A stretch of DNA of 64,000 bases from an uncultured Prevotellaceae bacterium. Lineage in GTDB: Bacteria > Bacteroidota > Bacteroidia > Bacteroidales > Bacteroidaceae. The stretch spans positions 1 to 64,000 of the forward strand of contig CACYRS010000003.1 in assembly GCA_902776935.1 (NCBI GenBank), read 5' to 3'. Numbering within the stretch: the stretch's first letter is position 1; each line of letters begins with the position of its first letter. The notes under the pieces were generated by a model. It saw nothing but the letters and a program-made list of their open reading frames with translations. It made no database searches and was not told where the DNA came from. The position numbers were made by a program, and so were the translations under genes. This document shows, piece by piece, positions 45,589-56,300 of the stretch.

Positions 45589-48500
45589 ATGGTTCGTAGA
45601 GTTCTATCCACAACAATGTCTAAAAGACGATTACTTTTACTATTTTTAATCATTTCTGTGCAGTTGGCTTTCGCACAGATGGGAAAATTGTTTGATGCCA
45701 GTCAGCAATTATCCAGCAACTTCGTAAACCAAGTATATCTGGACAACGACGGATTCCTTTGGGTCGTAACCCGTAACGGTCTAAACCGCTACGACGGATA
45801 CCAATTCGATATATACAAGAAAAATCCGAAGCACCCTGACTCTATGGCGAGCAACTATGTTAACTGTATGATGCAGGACAGAAGCGGGCTCTTCTATCTC
45901 GGAATGTGGGGTGTGCTGCAGACCTACGACGGAAATAAGTTCCAAACCATAGAAGTGAAAGATGCCGAAGGTAATCATATAGACTGCTACATCACGAGCT
46001 TTATCCAACGGAGCAACGGTGATATACTTGCCGGAACATCAGGATTCGGAATACTGAAGATCGACGATCCCGGACATGCCCATCAGATAGCAGGAAACCT
46101 GAAGGACATCTATACCATTCAGCAATTCATGGAAGACAAGGAGGGCTACCTGTGGATACTTGGACGCGAAGAAGGTCTTATCCGCTATGACGGCAAGACC
46201 GTACAAAAGTACTTAAGCGAGGCTCCAATGAACACCGACCTGCGAAGGATCTGTCAGACAAACGACGGCACAATTTGGATTGGAACATACAGCCATGGTC
46301 TATACAAGTTTGACGGAAAAGAATTCATAAATGTTCCTCAAGCCGGAAACCTGCCTATATCAGAACTCTACGCAAGCAGCGATGGAAATGTGATGATAGG
46401 CTACGACGGAGCAGGACTCGGTATCTTCAATCCTAAGACAGGCATCCTGACAAACAATCCATACTACAACTATTCCGTAGATCTGTCAAAGAGTAAGGTT
46501 TACTCCATCGTAGAGGATAACAACGGAAATATATGGCTCGGATTGCTCCAGAAGGGTATCTTCATGCAACCGAAGCAGATTACAGAGTTTGAATACCTGG
46601 GATATAAGCTTGGTAAGCACAACCTCATCGGAGAAGCATGTGTTACCAGCACATATATCGACAGCCAAGGCCGCTGCTGGGTAGGAACCGACAAAGACGG
46701 ACTCTATCTTCTCGACCATAAACAAACGCTTCAGAAGCATTATCTGGAAGGATTCCCCAGCACTATAATGAGCATTTGCGAAGGAAGAGATGGAAAGATA
46801 TGGTTAGGATCCTATGATGAAGGATTCGGATATATCGATGGAAACGGCAGATATCACCAGTTGCCTGTTTATCAGACATCCTGCGGCTTTTCTATTTGCA
46901 CGACTAACGACGGTGACGTATGGATAGCAACCATGGGACAAGGACTCCTACGACTCGACAACAACGGCAACCTAAAGAAAGCATATACCACAACCACACA
47001 TAGCGCATCAAACGATGAGACACAAAACCACATAGCCAACGACTACATCTCTAAGATGTCGCTATCCCCCGACGGCAAACGGATATATGTCGCCACCACC
47101 ATGGGACTCTGCTGTCTCGACATTGAAAGAGACAGTTGGACCAGTCTCTTCGGCAAGAACTGCCTTAACTACGGTAAACCGACACGAATAGTAAAGGAAT
47201 ACAGCGGACGACTGTGGATAGGTACCAACGACGGCTTGTACTGCTATGACCTGATGAAGAAGACCCAGAAGCTGTTTACCGCTGAGAGCGGCCTTGCCGA
47301 CAACGGCATAGCATCGATAGAGCAAGACAGGGAAGGTAAGCTGTGGATTGGAACAGACCACGGACTGTGCTGTCACGACCCGAAGACTGGTATCACACAG
47401 AGCTATTTCGTAGACAACGGTCTGCAGTCTAACGAGTTCTCCGACGGTGCTTCTCACGCACTCGACAGAGGCGACCACTGCATCATGGTGTTCGGAGGCG
47501 TGGGAGGAATAACATGGTTCCACCCAGAGAAAGTGAAGCTGAAAGAATGGAACGCAAAGGTAAATATCGTTAACTTCATCATCAACAACCAGCCTGTAAG
47601 CGGTTTATCAATGTCGGGAGACTATCAGATATGTGACACAACGATAATCGCAGCCGACCGTTTCGAACTGGCATCGCATGACAATGCCTTTGCGATACAG
47701 TTCTCTACACTCAGCTACGACAACCCGGAGCATATCACATATCTATATAGTATCAACGGTGAGGATTTCGTAAAACTGCAACCTGGAGTAAACGAGATCA
47801 CCTTTACCCACCTGCCCCCTGGCACATACCGTTTCCGCGTAAAGGCAGAACGCAACAATCAGGAAACTCCCGAGAAGGAGTTCACCGTAGTGATACATAG
47901 CCCTTGGTATCGTTCTGCCTGGGCTTACACATTATATCTTATTGCCATAGGAATAGCAATATGGCAGATAATCGTTACACGTCGTCGCAGAGAACAGAAC
48001 CGTCTGCGTCTGCAGGAACATATCCATGCCGAAGAGATGAGTGACGCCAAGTTGCGCTTCTTCATGAATATCAGCCATGAGATACGTACGCCTATGACGT
48101 TGATTGTGACCCCATTGCTGTCGCTCATAAAGAACGAAGACGACCCACAGCGGAAAGGAGTCTACGAGACCATCAAACGTAATGCCGAGCGTATCCTGAG
48201 TCTCATCAATCAGATGATGGACCTCCGTAAGATTGACAAGGGACAGATGCAGATGCGTATGTCAGAGACCGACCTGATACCTTTTGTAAAGGATATCTAT
48301 GAGCTCTTTGAGAGTCAGGCGAAGAACAAGAGTGTCAAGCTCTCCTTCAAACATGACACCAACTCGCTGCCTATATGGATTGACCGCAAGAACTTTGACA
48401 AGGTGATTGTCAATATCCTCTCCAATGCCTTTAAGTTCACTCCTTCCGGTGGAGAGATAAGAATTATTGTCAACCATGACGACAAGAACGTGACGATAGC

Positions 48501-49641
48501 CATCAGCGACAATGGAGAGAAAATACCTGAGGAGAAGCTTGAGAAGATCTTCGAGCGTTTCTATCAGACGGTATCCACTGTCAATGACCGATATACCGGT
48601 ACCGGCATCGGTCTCGACCTTACCCGTTCACTTGTAGAGCTGCATCACGGAACAATCACGGCAAAGAACATCAGTACAACCGATGATACCGAGTATCTGG
48701 ATAATGGGCAGGACGGAGTGGTATTCATCGTAACCCTGCCTCTGGGCAACTCTCATCTGAAGCCTGAGGAGATGATTATCGACGAAGAACCTGCCACCGT
48801 TGCCGATCTTATTCCGGAGGAAGAGACGGAGACAGCAATGGAGTCGATGATAATTGCCCAGACATCTAACCGCAAGACAACGATTGTCATAGCCGAAGAC
48901 GATGACGAAATCCGCAACTATCTGGACAGCGAACTGAACGGCGATTACGAGATACATCTCTGTACCAACGGTCGTGAGGCTCTCTCTGAGACATTACACT
49001 GCAAGCCCGATCTCGTGATTAGCGACGTAATGATGCCAGAGATGGACGGAAACACACTTTGCACGAAGATAAAGACCAATCCTAGCACTAACCATATCCC
49101 AGTAATACTGCTCACGGCCAAGAACCGTGACGAAGACAAGCTCGAAGGACTGGAGACCGGTGCCGACGAATATATCGTGAAACCGTTTAATATGGATATC
49201 CTGCGCCGTAAGATCATCAACCTTATCAATACCCACCGTCTGCTGCAACTGAAGTACGGTCGCAACGACGTGCTGGAAGAGCAGGTTGAAGAGGTGAAGA
49301 TGAAGACTCCTGACGAAAAGCTTCTCGAACGTGTGATGTCAGCTATCAATTCCCACCTCAACGACTCTGACCTTAGCGTGGATATGGTTGCCGAGGAGGT
49401 AGGAATAAGCCGTGTTCACTTGCACCGTAAGATGAAGGAACTGACTGGACAGACACCACACGACTTCATCCGTAACCTGCGCCTGAAGCAGGCAGCCAAC
49501 CTGCTTGCCAACCAGGGAATGAACGTCACAGAAGTGATGTATGCCTGCGGATTCTCTAACTCCGCATCCTTCTCTACCCTATTTAAGAAGTTCTATGGAG
49601 TATCGCCTCGCGACTACATGAAGGAGCATTACAATAAGTAA
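45589..49641 (+). CDS. Hybrid two-component system regulator of the xylan locus (XylR-type HTCS)
   Basis: The protein is 1350 residues; an alternative start at 45616 (MSKRRLLLLF) would give a tidier signal peptide. Domain order: signal peptide; a two-propeller periplasmic sensor of about 14 Reg_prop repeats (DNDGFLWVVTRNGLNRYDG, later DREGKLWIGTDHGL) to about 690; Y_Y_Y domain (about 700-770, PPGTYRFRVKAE); one membrane helix (about 775-797); HisKA with ISHEIRTP (His830); HATPase with NILSNAFKFT and GTGIGLDLTR; receiver with phospho-acceptor Asp1146 in VISDVMMPEMDG; and a C-terminal AraC-type DNA-binding domain (GFSNSASFSTLFKKFYGVSP). Such proteins sense oligosaccharides in the periplasm and switch on the neighbouring operon. 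Its divergent position next to xusA points to xylan oligosaccharides. Confidence 0.95.
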   Translation: MVRRVLSTTMSKRRLLLLFLIISVQLAFAQMGKLFDASQQLSSNFVNQVYLDNDGFLWVVTRNGLNRYDGYQFDIYKKNPKHPDSMASNYVNCMMQDRSGLFYLGMWGVLQTYDGNKFQTIEVKDAEGNHIDCYITSFIQRSNGDILAGTSGFGILKIDDPGHAHQIAGNLKDIYTIQQFMEDKEGYLWILGREEGLIRYDGKTVQKYLSEAPMNTDLRRICQTNDGTIWIGTYSHGLYKFDGKEFINVPQAGNLPISELYASSDGNVMIGYDGAGLGIFNPKTGILTNNPYYNYSVDLSKSKVYSIVEDNNGNIWLGLLQKGIFMQPKQITEFEYLGYKLGKHNLIGEACVTSTYIDSQGRCWVGTDKDGLYLLDHKQTLQKHYLEGFPSTIMSICEGRDGKIWLGSYDEGFGYIDGNGRYHQLPVYQTSCGFSICTTNDGDVWIATMGQGLLRLDNNGNLKKAYTTTTHSASNDETQNHIANDYISKMSLSPDGKRIYVATTMGLCCLDIERDSWTSLFGKNCLNYGKPTRIVKEYSGRLWIGTNDGLYCYDLMKKTQKLFTAESGLADNGIASIEQDREGKLWIGTDHGLCCHDPKTGITQSYFVDNGLQSNEFSDGASHALDRGDHCIMVFGGVGGITWFHPEKVKLKEWNAKVNIVNFIINNQPVSGLSMSGDYQICDTTIIAADRFELASHDNAFAIQFSTLSYDNPEHITYLYSINGEDFVKLQPGVNEITFTHLPPGTYRFRVKAERNNQETPEKEFTVVIHSPWYRSAWAYTLYLIAIGIAIWQIIVTRRRREQNRLRLQEHIHAEEMSDAKLRFFMNISHEIRTPMTLIVTPLLSLIKNEDDPQRKGVYETIKRNAERILSLINQMMDLRKIDKGQMQMRMSETDLIPFVKDIYELFESQAKNKSVKLSFKHDTNSLPIWIDRKNFDKVIVNILSNAFKFTPSGGEIRIIVNHDDKNVTIAISDNGEKIPEEKLEKIFERFYQTVSTVNDRYTGTGIGLDLTRSLVELHHGTITAKNISTTDDTEYLDNGQDGVVFIVTLPLGNSHLKPEEMIIDEEPATVADLIPEEETETAMESMIIAQTSNRKTTIVIAEDDDEIRNYLDSELNGDYEIHLCTNGREALSETLHCKPDLVISDVMMPEMDGNTLCTKIKTNPSTNHIPVILLTAKNRDEDKLEGLETGADEYIVKPFNMDILRRKIINLINTHRLLQLKYGRNDVLEEQVEEVKMKTPDEKLLERVMSAINSHLNDSDLSVDMVAEEVGISRVHLHRKMKELTGQTPHDFIRNLRLKQAANLLANQGMNVTEVMYACGFSNSASFSTLFKKFYGVSPRDYMKEHYNK

Positions 49642-49643
49642 TG

Positions 49644-50708
49644 TCATCTTCCGCGACGGAGGATAAACTCCACCATCTGACGGAAGAGCTCGCGATAGTT
49701 TTCGCGGATAAAGTCGATACTCGGCAGGAGGTCGAGTGCCTGTGAGGCATAGCGTTCTGCCTCCGACTCGGCGTAGGCGATGCTGCCATATGTGTCCATA
49801 AGATCCCTTATATACTGAACCTCAGCCTCCATCTTCTCCTCACGAGGCTTTGAGAGTGTCGCCTCTATCCTAACTCGTTCTTCTGCAGAACAACTACGCA
49901 GAAGATGGAGGAGGATAAGGGTTCGTTTACCCTCAAAAATGTCATTATATTTCTGCCTTTTCTGACCTTCAAAGTCGCCAGTCAGGTCAAGCACATCATC
50001 ACGGATTTGAAAACAGAGCCCGAGAGGATAACTGAACTCATAGATACGTTTCAGCTGCTCTTCGTTTGCCCCGGTGAGGATAGCACCAAGGCGCAAAGGA
50101 CCGGCTATGGTATAATATACCGTCTTACCGCTGATAGTAAAGAGCACATCCTCTTCATTCATATCATCCTTATTCTCCTGAGTCCATCTTATCTCAGCAT
50201 ACTGGCCAAAGGTAGTACGTTCAATCATTAAGAAAAATTCATGCTGTACACGGCGAGCCAGATCAACATCTAACAGGCGGAAGTTCTCGCAGAGTACCCG
50301 ATGCATACACTCATGAAGCGCATCACCGGCATTTACGGCTATCTCAGAGCTTACCAGACGATGAAGAGCAGGCTTCCCCCTACGTTCCAAAGAGCCGTCT
50401 TCCCAGTCATCATGGATAAGTATCCAGTCTTCACTCATCTGCATGGCAACAGCAGTATGCATCGCCACATCAGAGGAGCCTGACATAGCCTCAGCCATAA
50501 GAAGAACCAGCGTCGGGCGGACATATTTGCCTCTGCGGGAAGGGTAATCACAGACGATGTCCCAGTGTTCGTCGAAAAGAGATGCATACTTCTGCTGTCC
50601 CATCATTTTTACAACCCCCCAGTCTTCGTCCTTAAACTGCTTGAGACAGGCATCCAACACCTGTCCCACACGCTGTTTCTGAAGGTCAAGATATGATTTA
50701 AAATCCAT
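49644..50708 (-). CDS. Polyprenyl (isoprenyl) diphosphate synthase
   Basis: The protein is 354 residues from ATG 50706-50708 (MDFKSYLDLQKQRVG). ATG 50724-50726 is an alternative, while ATG 50750 lies upstream of the -7 box. It has both aspartate-rich motifs of trans-prenyltransferases: HDDWEDGS (DDxxD, first) and QIRDDVLDL (DDxxD, second), plus RRGK near the start and GKR after the second motif. These enzymes extend allylic diphosphates with isopentenyl diphosphate for quinone side chains or other isoprenoids. Chain length cannot be read off. Its stop lies 2 bases from the end of the convergent regulator gene. Confidence 0.88.
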   Translation of the reverse strand: MDFKSYLDLQKQRVGQVLDACLKQFKDEDWGVVKMMGQQKYASLFDEHWDIVCDYPSRRGKYVRPTLVLLMAEAMSGSSDVAMHTAVAMQMSEDWILIHDDWEDGSLERRGKPALHRLVSSEIAVNAGDALHECMHRVLCENFRLLDVDLARRVQHEFFLMIERTTFGQYAEIRWTQENKDDMNEEDVLFTISGKTVYYTIAGPLRLGAILTGANEEQLKRIYEFSYPLGLCFQIRDDVLDLTGDFEGQKRQKYNDIFEGKRTLILLHLLRSCSAEERVRIEATLSKPREEKMEAEVQYIRDLMDTYGSIAYAESEAERYASQALDLLPSIDFIRENYRELFRQMVEFILRRGR

Positions 50709-50738
50709 AATTCGCTGTTTAAACATTGATTTCGACTG

Positions 50739-50746
50739 CAAATTTA
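50739..50746 (-). promoter_or_regulatory. Promoter -7 box of the polyprenyl synthase gene
   Basis: Minus-strand TAAATTTG fits TAnnTTTG. It lies 31 bases before the chosen start and inside the frame of the longer one, which is why the longer start is rejected. Confidence 0.55.
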
Positions 50747-50774
50747 CCAATAGAAAGCAAAAAACCGCAAAAAG

Positions 50775-50806
50775 GTTTGCCGAATTAGGTATTTTTAATT
50801 AAATTT
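50775..50806 (+). promoter_or_regulatory. Promoter of the M1 peptidase gene
   Basis: TTTG (50775-50778), a 20-base spacer and TAAATTTG (50799-50806) precede ATG 50830 by 23 bases. Confidence 0.65.
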
Positions 50807-50829
50807 GCACACAAAAATAAAAAACAGTG

Positions 50830-53286
50830 ATGAAACATACTAAATTACTCCTAACTGTAGCACTCTGCCTTATGGCAGTTTGCGCATGGTCTCAGGTGCT
50901 CGACAAGGGCGTCTCAAAAGAACTCGCAGAGCAGCGAAAGGCCAACATCAGCGATGTAACCTATGACCTTACTTTTGACATCCCCGCAGAACAGAAGGCT
51001 AAGGTGACCGGCAAGGCCATCATCAGCTTCAACCTCAAGGAAAAGGATGACGTGATACTCGACTTCCAGGGCAAACTTACCGGAAATGTGTATGTTGGCA
51101 AGAAGAAACGTTCCGTGTCACAGAAAAACGAACATATTGTTGTACCAAAGAAATACGTGAAGCCGGGAATCGTCACTCTCACCATGGAGTTCACATCTCT
51201 CGACGATGCCCTGAACCGCAACAGCGACTATATGTACTCGCTCTTCGTGCCAGATCATGCACGTTCTGCGTTCCCTTGTTTCGACCAGCCAGACCTCAGG
51301 GCGAAGTTCTATACGAAACTGAATGTTCCTGACGGCTGGAAGACGATGGTTAGCGACGGTTCGAACGCGATACCTACATACCTCTACTCTTTCGTTGCCG
51401 GCAACTTCCAAGAGAAGAGTGCCACCCGTGAAGGTCGTCCTATCAGGGCACTTTACCGAGAGACCGACCCAGCAAAGGTGCTTCAGCTGGAGAAAGTATT
51501 CGACGATGCCGTGCAGTCATTGAAATGGATGGAGGGATACACAGGCATTAAATGTCCTTTCAGGGAATATGGCCTTGTGATACTGCCCGGTTATCAGTTT
51601 GGCGGCATGGAACATCCGGGAGCCATACAGTTGAGCGACCGCCGTATATTCCTCAGCAACAACCCCACGAAGGAAGAGCTGCTGAGTCGTACGGAGCTCA
51701 TTGCCCATGAGACAGCCCATCTGTGGTTTGGTGATATGGTGTCGCTGAAATGGTTTGAGGATGTCTGGGCAAAGGAGGTATACGCCAACTTCATGGCCTC
51801 GAAGATCACCCGTCGTCAGTATACTAAAGTCGACCACGCCCTGAACTTCATCAGGACCTACCAGACACGCGCCATCGCCATTGACCGCACCGAGGGTACC
51901 CATCCTATCGCTATGCAGTTGGAGAACCTGAATCACGCATCGCTGCTCTATGATAATATCATCTACGACAAAGCACCCGTGATGATGCGTATGCTCGAAG
52001 AGATGATGGGAGCGGTAAACCTTCAGAACGGTCTCAGGAGATATCTGCGCGATAACTACTTCAATAATGCCTCTTGGGAAGACCTTATCAACACTCTCGA
52101 CAAAGAGGCGCCATCAGCCGGTGTGCGTCAGTTCAGTGAGGTATGGGTGAAACAGAAGGGTATGCCGCATATCCACACGTCATACAAAGACGGACAACTT
52201 ATCGTATCTCAGACAGACCCTTACGGACGCGGCCTCTGCTGGCGACAGAAGTTTGATGTCTTCGTGATCTACGACCTGGGAGGAACAAGAACCATCCATG
52301 TTGACATGCAACAGCCCACGATGACCTTCAAACTGAAAGGTAAGCCAAACTATATCATCCCCAACTACAACGGACAGGGATATGGTTTGTTCACTCTCGA
52401 TGATGATTACACCCGTCTGTTGCCGTTACGCCTCATCACCACCCGTAATGACCTTAACCGTTACGTGCTTCTCAACACCATCCACGACAGTTATCTGTTG
52501 GGAAAGGTTAACCCCGCATATTTCGGTGAGATCTACCGTATGCTGATGAAGGAGAAGAACCAGCTCATCATGTCCACGGCCATCGACCACATGTTTAAGA
52601 TTGCCTTCGACATGACACCCAGCCAGCGTAATACCCTTGAGCTCTGTATGATGGACCTTCTCGGCGAGAACAAGAACAAGGAGTTCCGCAAGACCCTTAT
52701 CCGCAAGCTTTCCCGGAATATGACCTCTCCCGATGTCATCAAGCAGATAGAAGCCATCTGGCTGAACCACAACGAGACCATCTTCGATGCCCACGACTAT
52801 ATGAACATGGCCTATCGCTTGGCTATAGTAAAGCCCGAGCAGTGGGATAAGATATTGGAGGCAGAGCGCGGTATGCTCCAGACCGACGACCTCCGCAATG
52901 AGTTTGATTTCGTCAGCAGGGCATGTAATCCCGATAAAGGCAAGCGCGACGACTTGTTCAAGAGTCTGTTGAAGCCTCAGAACCGCAAACAGGAGCCTTG
53001 GGCACTGCATGCTCTCGACTTGTTGAGTGCTGATGTCTTCGAGCCAGACAACATCGACTATGTCGCTGCAAGTCTTAAGTCGCTTGAGGACATCCAGAAG
53101 ACCAGTGATATCTTCATGCCCGGCAACTGGATGAAGACCCTTCTTGCCCACCATAAGAGTGTCCTGGCAAAGCAGGCCGTAGAGAAGTTCCTCTCTTCAA
53201 ATCCTAAATATCCCGATAACCTCAAGAACAAGATTCTCGAGGCGGCATGGGAGCTAAGGAATCAAGTTCCGTATGTAGAAAAATAA
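50830..53286 (+). CDS. Secreted M1-family zinc aminopeptidase
   Basis: The protein is 818 residues from ATG 50830 (a GTG sits 3 bases earlier) with a signal peptide ending near CAWSQ. The exopeptidase block reads GGMEHPGAI where the classical form is GAMEN. The zinc site is HETAH (His293, Glu294, His297) with Glu316 exactly 18 residues further in VWAKEVYANF. The long helical C-terminal part is that of full-length M1 enzymes. It trims N-terminal residues from peptides in the periplasm, in line with peptide use by Prevotella. It starts the group of + strand genes, with purL following 16 bases after its stop. Confidence 0.9.
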   Translation: MKHTKLLLTVALCLMAVCAWSQVLDKGVSKELAEQRKANISDVTYDLTFDIPAEQKAKVTGKAIISFNLKEKDDVILDFQGKLTGNVYVGKKKRSVSQKNEHIVVPKKYVKPGIVTLTMEFTSLDDALNRNSDYMYSLFVPDHARSAFPCFDQPDLRAKFYTKLNVPDGWKTMVSDGSNAIPTYLYSFVAGNFQEKSATREGRPIRALYRETDPAKVLQLEKVFDDAVQSLKWMEGYTGIKCPFREYGLVILPGYQFGGMEHPGAIQLSDRRIFLSNNPTKEELLSRTELIAHETAHLWFGDMVSLKWFEDVWAKEVYANFMASKITRRQYTKVDHALNFIRTYQTRAIAIDRTEGTHPIAMQLENLNHASLLYDNIIYDKAPVMMRMLEEMMGAVNLQNGLRRYLRDNYFNNASWEDLINTLDKEAPSAGVRQFSEVWVKQKGMPHIHTSYKDGQLIVSQTDPYGRGLCWRQKFDVFVIYDLGGTRTIHVDMQQPTMTFKLKGKPNYIIPNYNGQGYGLFTLDDDYTRLLPLRLITTRNDLNRYVLLNTIHDSYLLGKVNPAYFGEIYRMLMKEKNQLIMSTAIDHMFKIAFDMTPSQRNTLELCMMDLLGENKNKEFRKTLIRKLSRNMTSPDVIKQIEAIWLNHNETIFDAHDYMNMAYRLAIVKPEQWDKILEAERGMLQTDDLRNEFDFVSRACNPDKGKRDDLFKSLLKPQNRKQEPWALHALDLLSADVFEPDNIDYVAASLKSLEDIQKTSDIFMPGNWMKTLLAHHKSVLAKQAVEKFLSSNPKYPDNLKNKILEAAWELRNQVPYVEK

Positions 53287-53302
53287 AATAAACAAGTGAT
53301 AT

Positions 53303-56300
53303 ATGATACGTTTCTTTAAAACACCCCAGAAGTCAGTGATTGCCACAGAGGTTGATCACTCACTTAACGAACAGGAAATCAAGGAATTAAACTGGCTTTA
53401 CGGCGAGGCAACGATGCTCGAGGCAGACGCTCTCGAGGGATTCTTCGTTGGTCCGCGTCGTGAGATGGTGACCCCATGGAGTACCAACGCTGTAGAGATC
53501 ACCCAGAACATGGGTCTTAAAGGCATCAGCCGCATCGAGGAGTACTTCCCCGTAGACAGCAAGGATGCTGAGCACGACGAGATGCTGCAGCGCATGTATA
53601 CCGGCATCAACCAGGATATTTTTACGATTAACATCAAGCCCGAGCCCATCAAGTATGTGGACAACCTTGAGGAATACAACGAGCAGGAGGGTCTTGCCCT
53701 CAGTCCTGAGGAGATTGAGTATCTGCACGGATTGGAGAAGCAGAACGGCCGTCCTCTGACCGATTCTGAGATCTTCGGTTTCGCCCAGATCAACTCCGAG
53801 CACTGCCGTCATAAGATCTTCGGTGGTACGTTTATCATCGATGGCAAGGAGATGGAGTCAAGCCTCTTTGCGATGATCAAGAAGACCACGCAGGAGAATC
53901 CCAACAAGATTCTCTCTGCCTATAAGGATAACGTTGCTTTTGCACAGGGGCCTGTCGTTGAGCAGTTTGCTCCGAAAGACCAGAGCACGAGCGACTGGTT
54001 CCAGGTAAAGGATATCGAGAGTGTCATCTCGCTGAAGGCTGAGACACATAACTTCCCCACGACCGTTGAGCCTTTCAACGGTGCTGCAACAGGTACTGGC
54101 GGTGAGATCCGCGACCGTATGGGTGGCGGTGTCGGTTCATGGCCTATCGCTGGTACAGCTGTGTATATGACCGCCTATCCACGTTTGCACGATGATAACG
54201 ATGTGGCTCGCGACTGGGAGGATATCCTTCCTGTACGTCAGTGGCTGTATCAGTCACCACAGCAGATTCTGACCAAGGCCTCTAATGGTGCTTCAGACTT
54301 CGGTAACAAGTTCGGCCAGCCACTGATCTGTGGTTCCGTGCTGACCTTCGAGCATCAGGAGGGCAAGGAGAAGTATGCCTACGATAAGGTTATCATGCTG
54401 GCTGGTGGTGTGGGTTACGGCACCAAGCGCGACTGTCTGAAGAAGGAGCCTCAGAAGGGCAACAAGGTAGTCGTTGTAGGTGGTGACAACTACCGCATCG
54501 GACTTGGTGGCGGTTCTGTATCATCAGTTGATACCGGTCGTTACAGCAACGGTATCGAGCTGAATGCCGTACAGCGTGCCAACCCTGAGATGCAGAAGCG
54601 TGCCTATAACCTCGTTCGTGCACTCTGCGAGGAGGATGTGAACCCCGTTGTAAGTATCCACGACCACGGATCAGCAGGTCACCTGAACTGCTTGTCAGAG
54701 CTCGTTGAGGAGTGTGGTGGTGAGATTGACATGACCAAGCTGCCTATCGGTGACAAGACCCTTTCATCTAAGGAGATTATCGCCAATGAGAGTCAGGAGC
54801 GTATGGGCCTGCTCATCGACGAGAAGCATATCGAACATGTACGTAAGATAGCTGAGCGCGAGCGTGCTCCGCTGTATGTCGTCGGTGAGACCACTGGCGA
54901 TGCCCACTTCTCGTTCAAGCAGGGCGACGGTGTGAAGCCTTTCGACCTCGATGTCGCTCAGATGTTCGGTCACTCTCCGAAGACCATCATGCGCGACAAT
55001 ACCGTTGAGCGCCATTACGAAGACGTCACTTATACACAAGATAAGATTGACGAGTACCTCGAGCGCGTGCTCCAGTTGGAGGCTGTGGCTTGTAAGGACT
55101 GGTTGACTAACAAGGTAGACCGTTCTGTGACAGGTAAGATAGCGCGTCAGCAGTGTCAGGGTGAGATTCAGTTGCCATTGAGCGACTGTGGTGTCGTAGC
55201 CCTCGACTATCGTGGAGAGAAGGGTATCGCCACAGCCCTGGGTCATGCGCCTCAGGCTGGTTTGGCTGATCCTGCTGCTGGTTCTGTACTTTCTGTAGCC
55301 GAGGCTCTGACGAATATCGTCTGGGCTCCTATGGCAGAGGGAATGGACAGCATCTCTTTGAGTGCTAACTGGATGTGGCCTTGTCGCTCTCAGGAGGGTG
55401 AGGATGCCCGTCTGTATGCTGGTGTGAAGGCACTGAGCGACTTCTGCTGCGACCTGCATATCAACGTGCCTACAGGTAAGGACTCTCTCTCATTGAGTCA
55501 GCAGTATCCGAATGGAGAAAAAATTATCTCTCCGGGAACAGTGATTGTATCTGCCGGTGGTGAGGTTTCAGATATCAAGAAGGTGGTATCACCCGTATTG
55601 GTAAATGATAAGAACGCATCTGTCTACCATATCGACTTCTCGTTCGACGAGCAGCGCCTTGGTGGTTCTGCCTTCGCCCAGAGCTTGGGTAAGGTGGGCG
55701 ACGACGTACCAACCGTTAAGAATCCCGAGTACTTTGCTGATGCCTTCATGGCTGTGCAGCAGATGATCGAGAAGGGTTGGATTTTGGCTGGTCACGATAT
55801 CTCTGCCGGTGGTCTTATTACCACGCTGCTCGAGATGTGCTTCGCTAACACCAAGGGCGGTATGCATATCAACCTGCACGATATCTGTGCTGATGGTGAC
55901 GTTGTGAAGGCCCTCTTCGCTGAGAACCCAGGCGTAGTCATCGAAGTAAGCGACGAGCACAAGCAGGAGTTCAAGGAGTTTATGGAGGAGCAGGGTATTG
56001 GTTATGCCAAGATTGGCTATCCCGTCGAAGATGCTCGCACCATCGTGGTGAAGGCAGGTGACGAGGAGAAGACGTTCGATATCGACGCCCTCCGCGATGT
56101 ATGGTATAAGACCAGCTACCTGCTGGATCGCAAGCAGAGCTTCAACGGCAAGGCTAAGGAGCGCTTCGAGAACTACAAGAAGCAGCCACTGGAGATGAAG
56201 TTCCCCAAGGGCTTCACTGGCAAGCTCGCACAATATGGCATCTCTGCCGACCGTCGTGAGGCATCTGGCGTTAAGGCAGCTATCATTCGTGAGAAGGGAA

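Noticed and set aside
52426..55459. Long open frames on the minus strand opposite the M1 peptidase and purL genes (242 and 231 codons)
   Set aside because: They lie wholly inside strongly supported genes, have low-complexity Leu/His/Arg-rich translations with no recognisable domain and no promoter. They are by-products of biased codon use.
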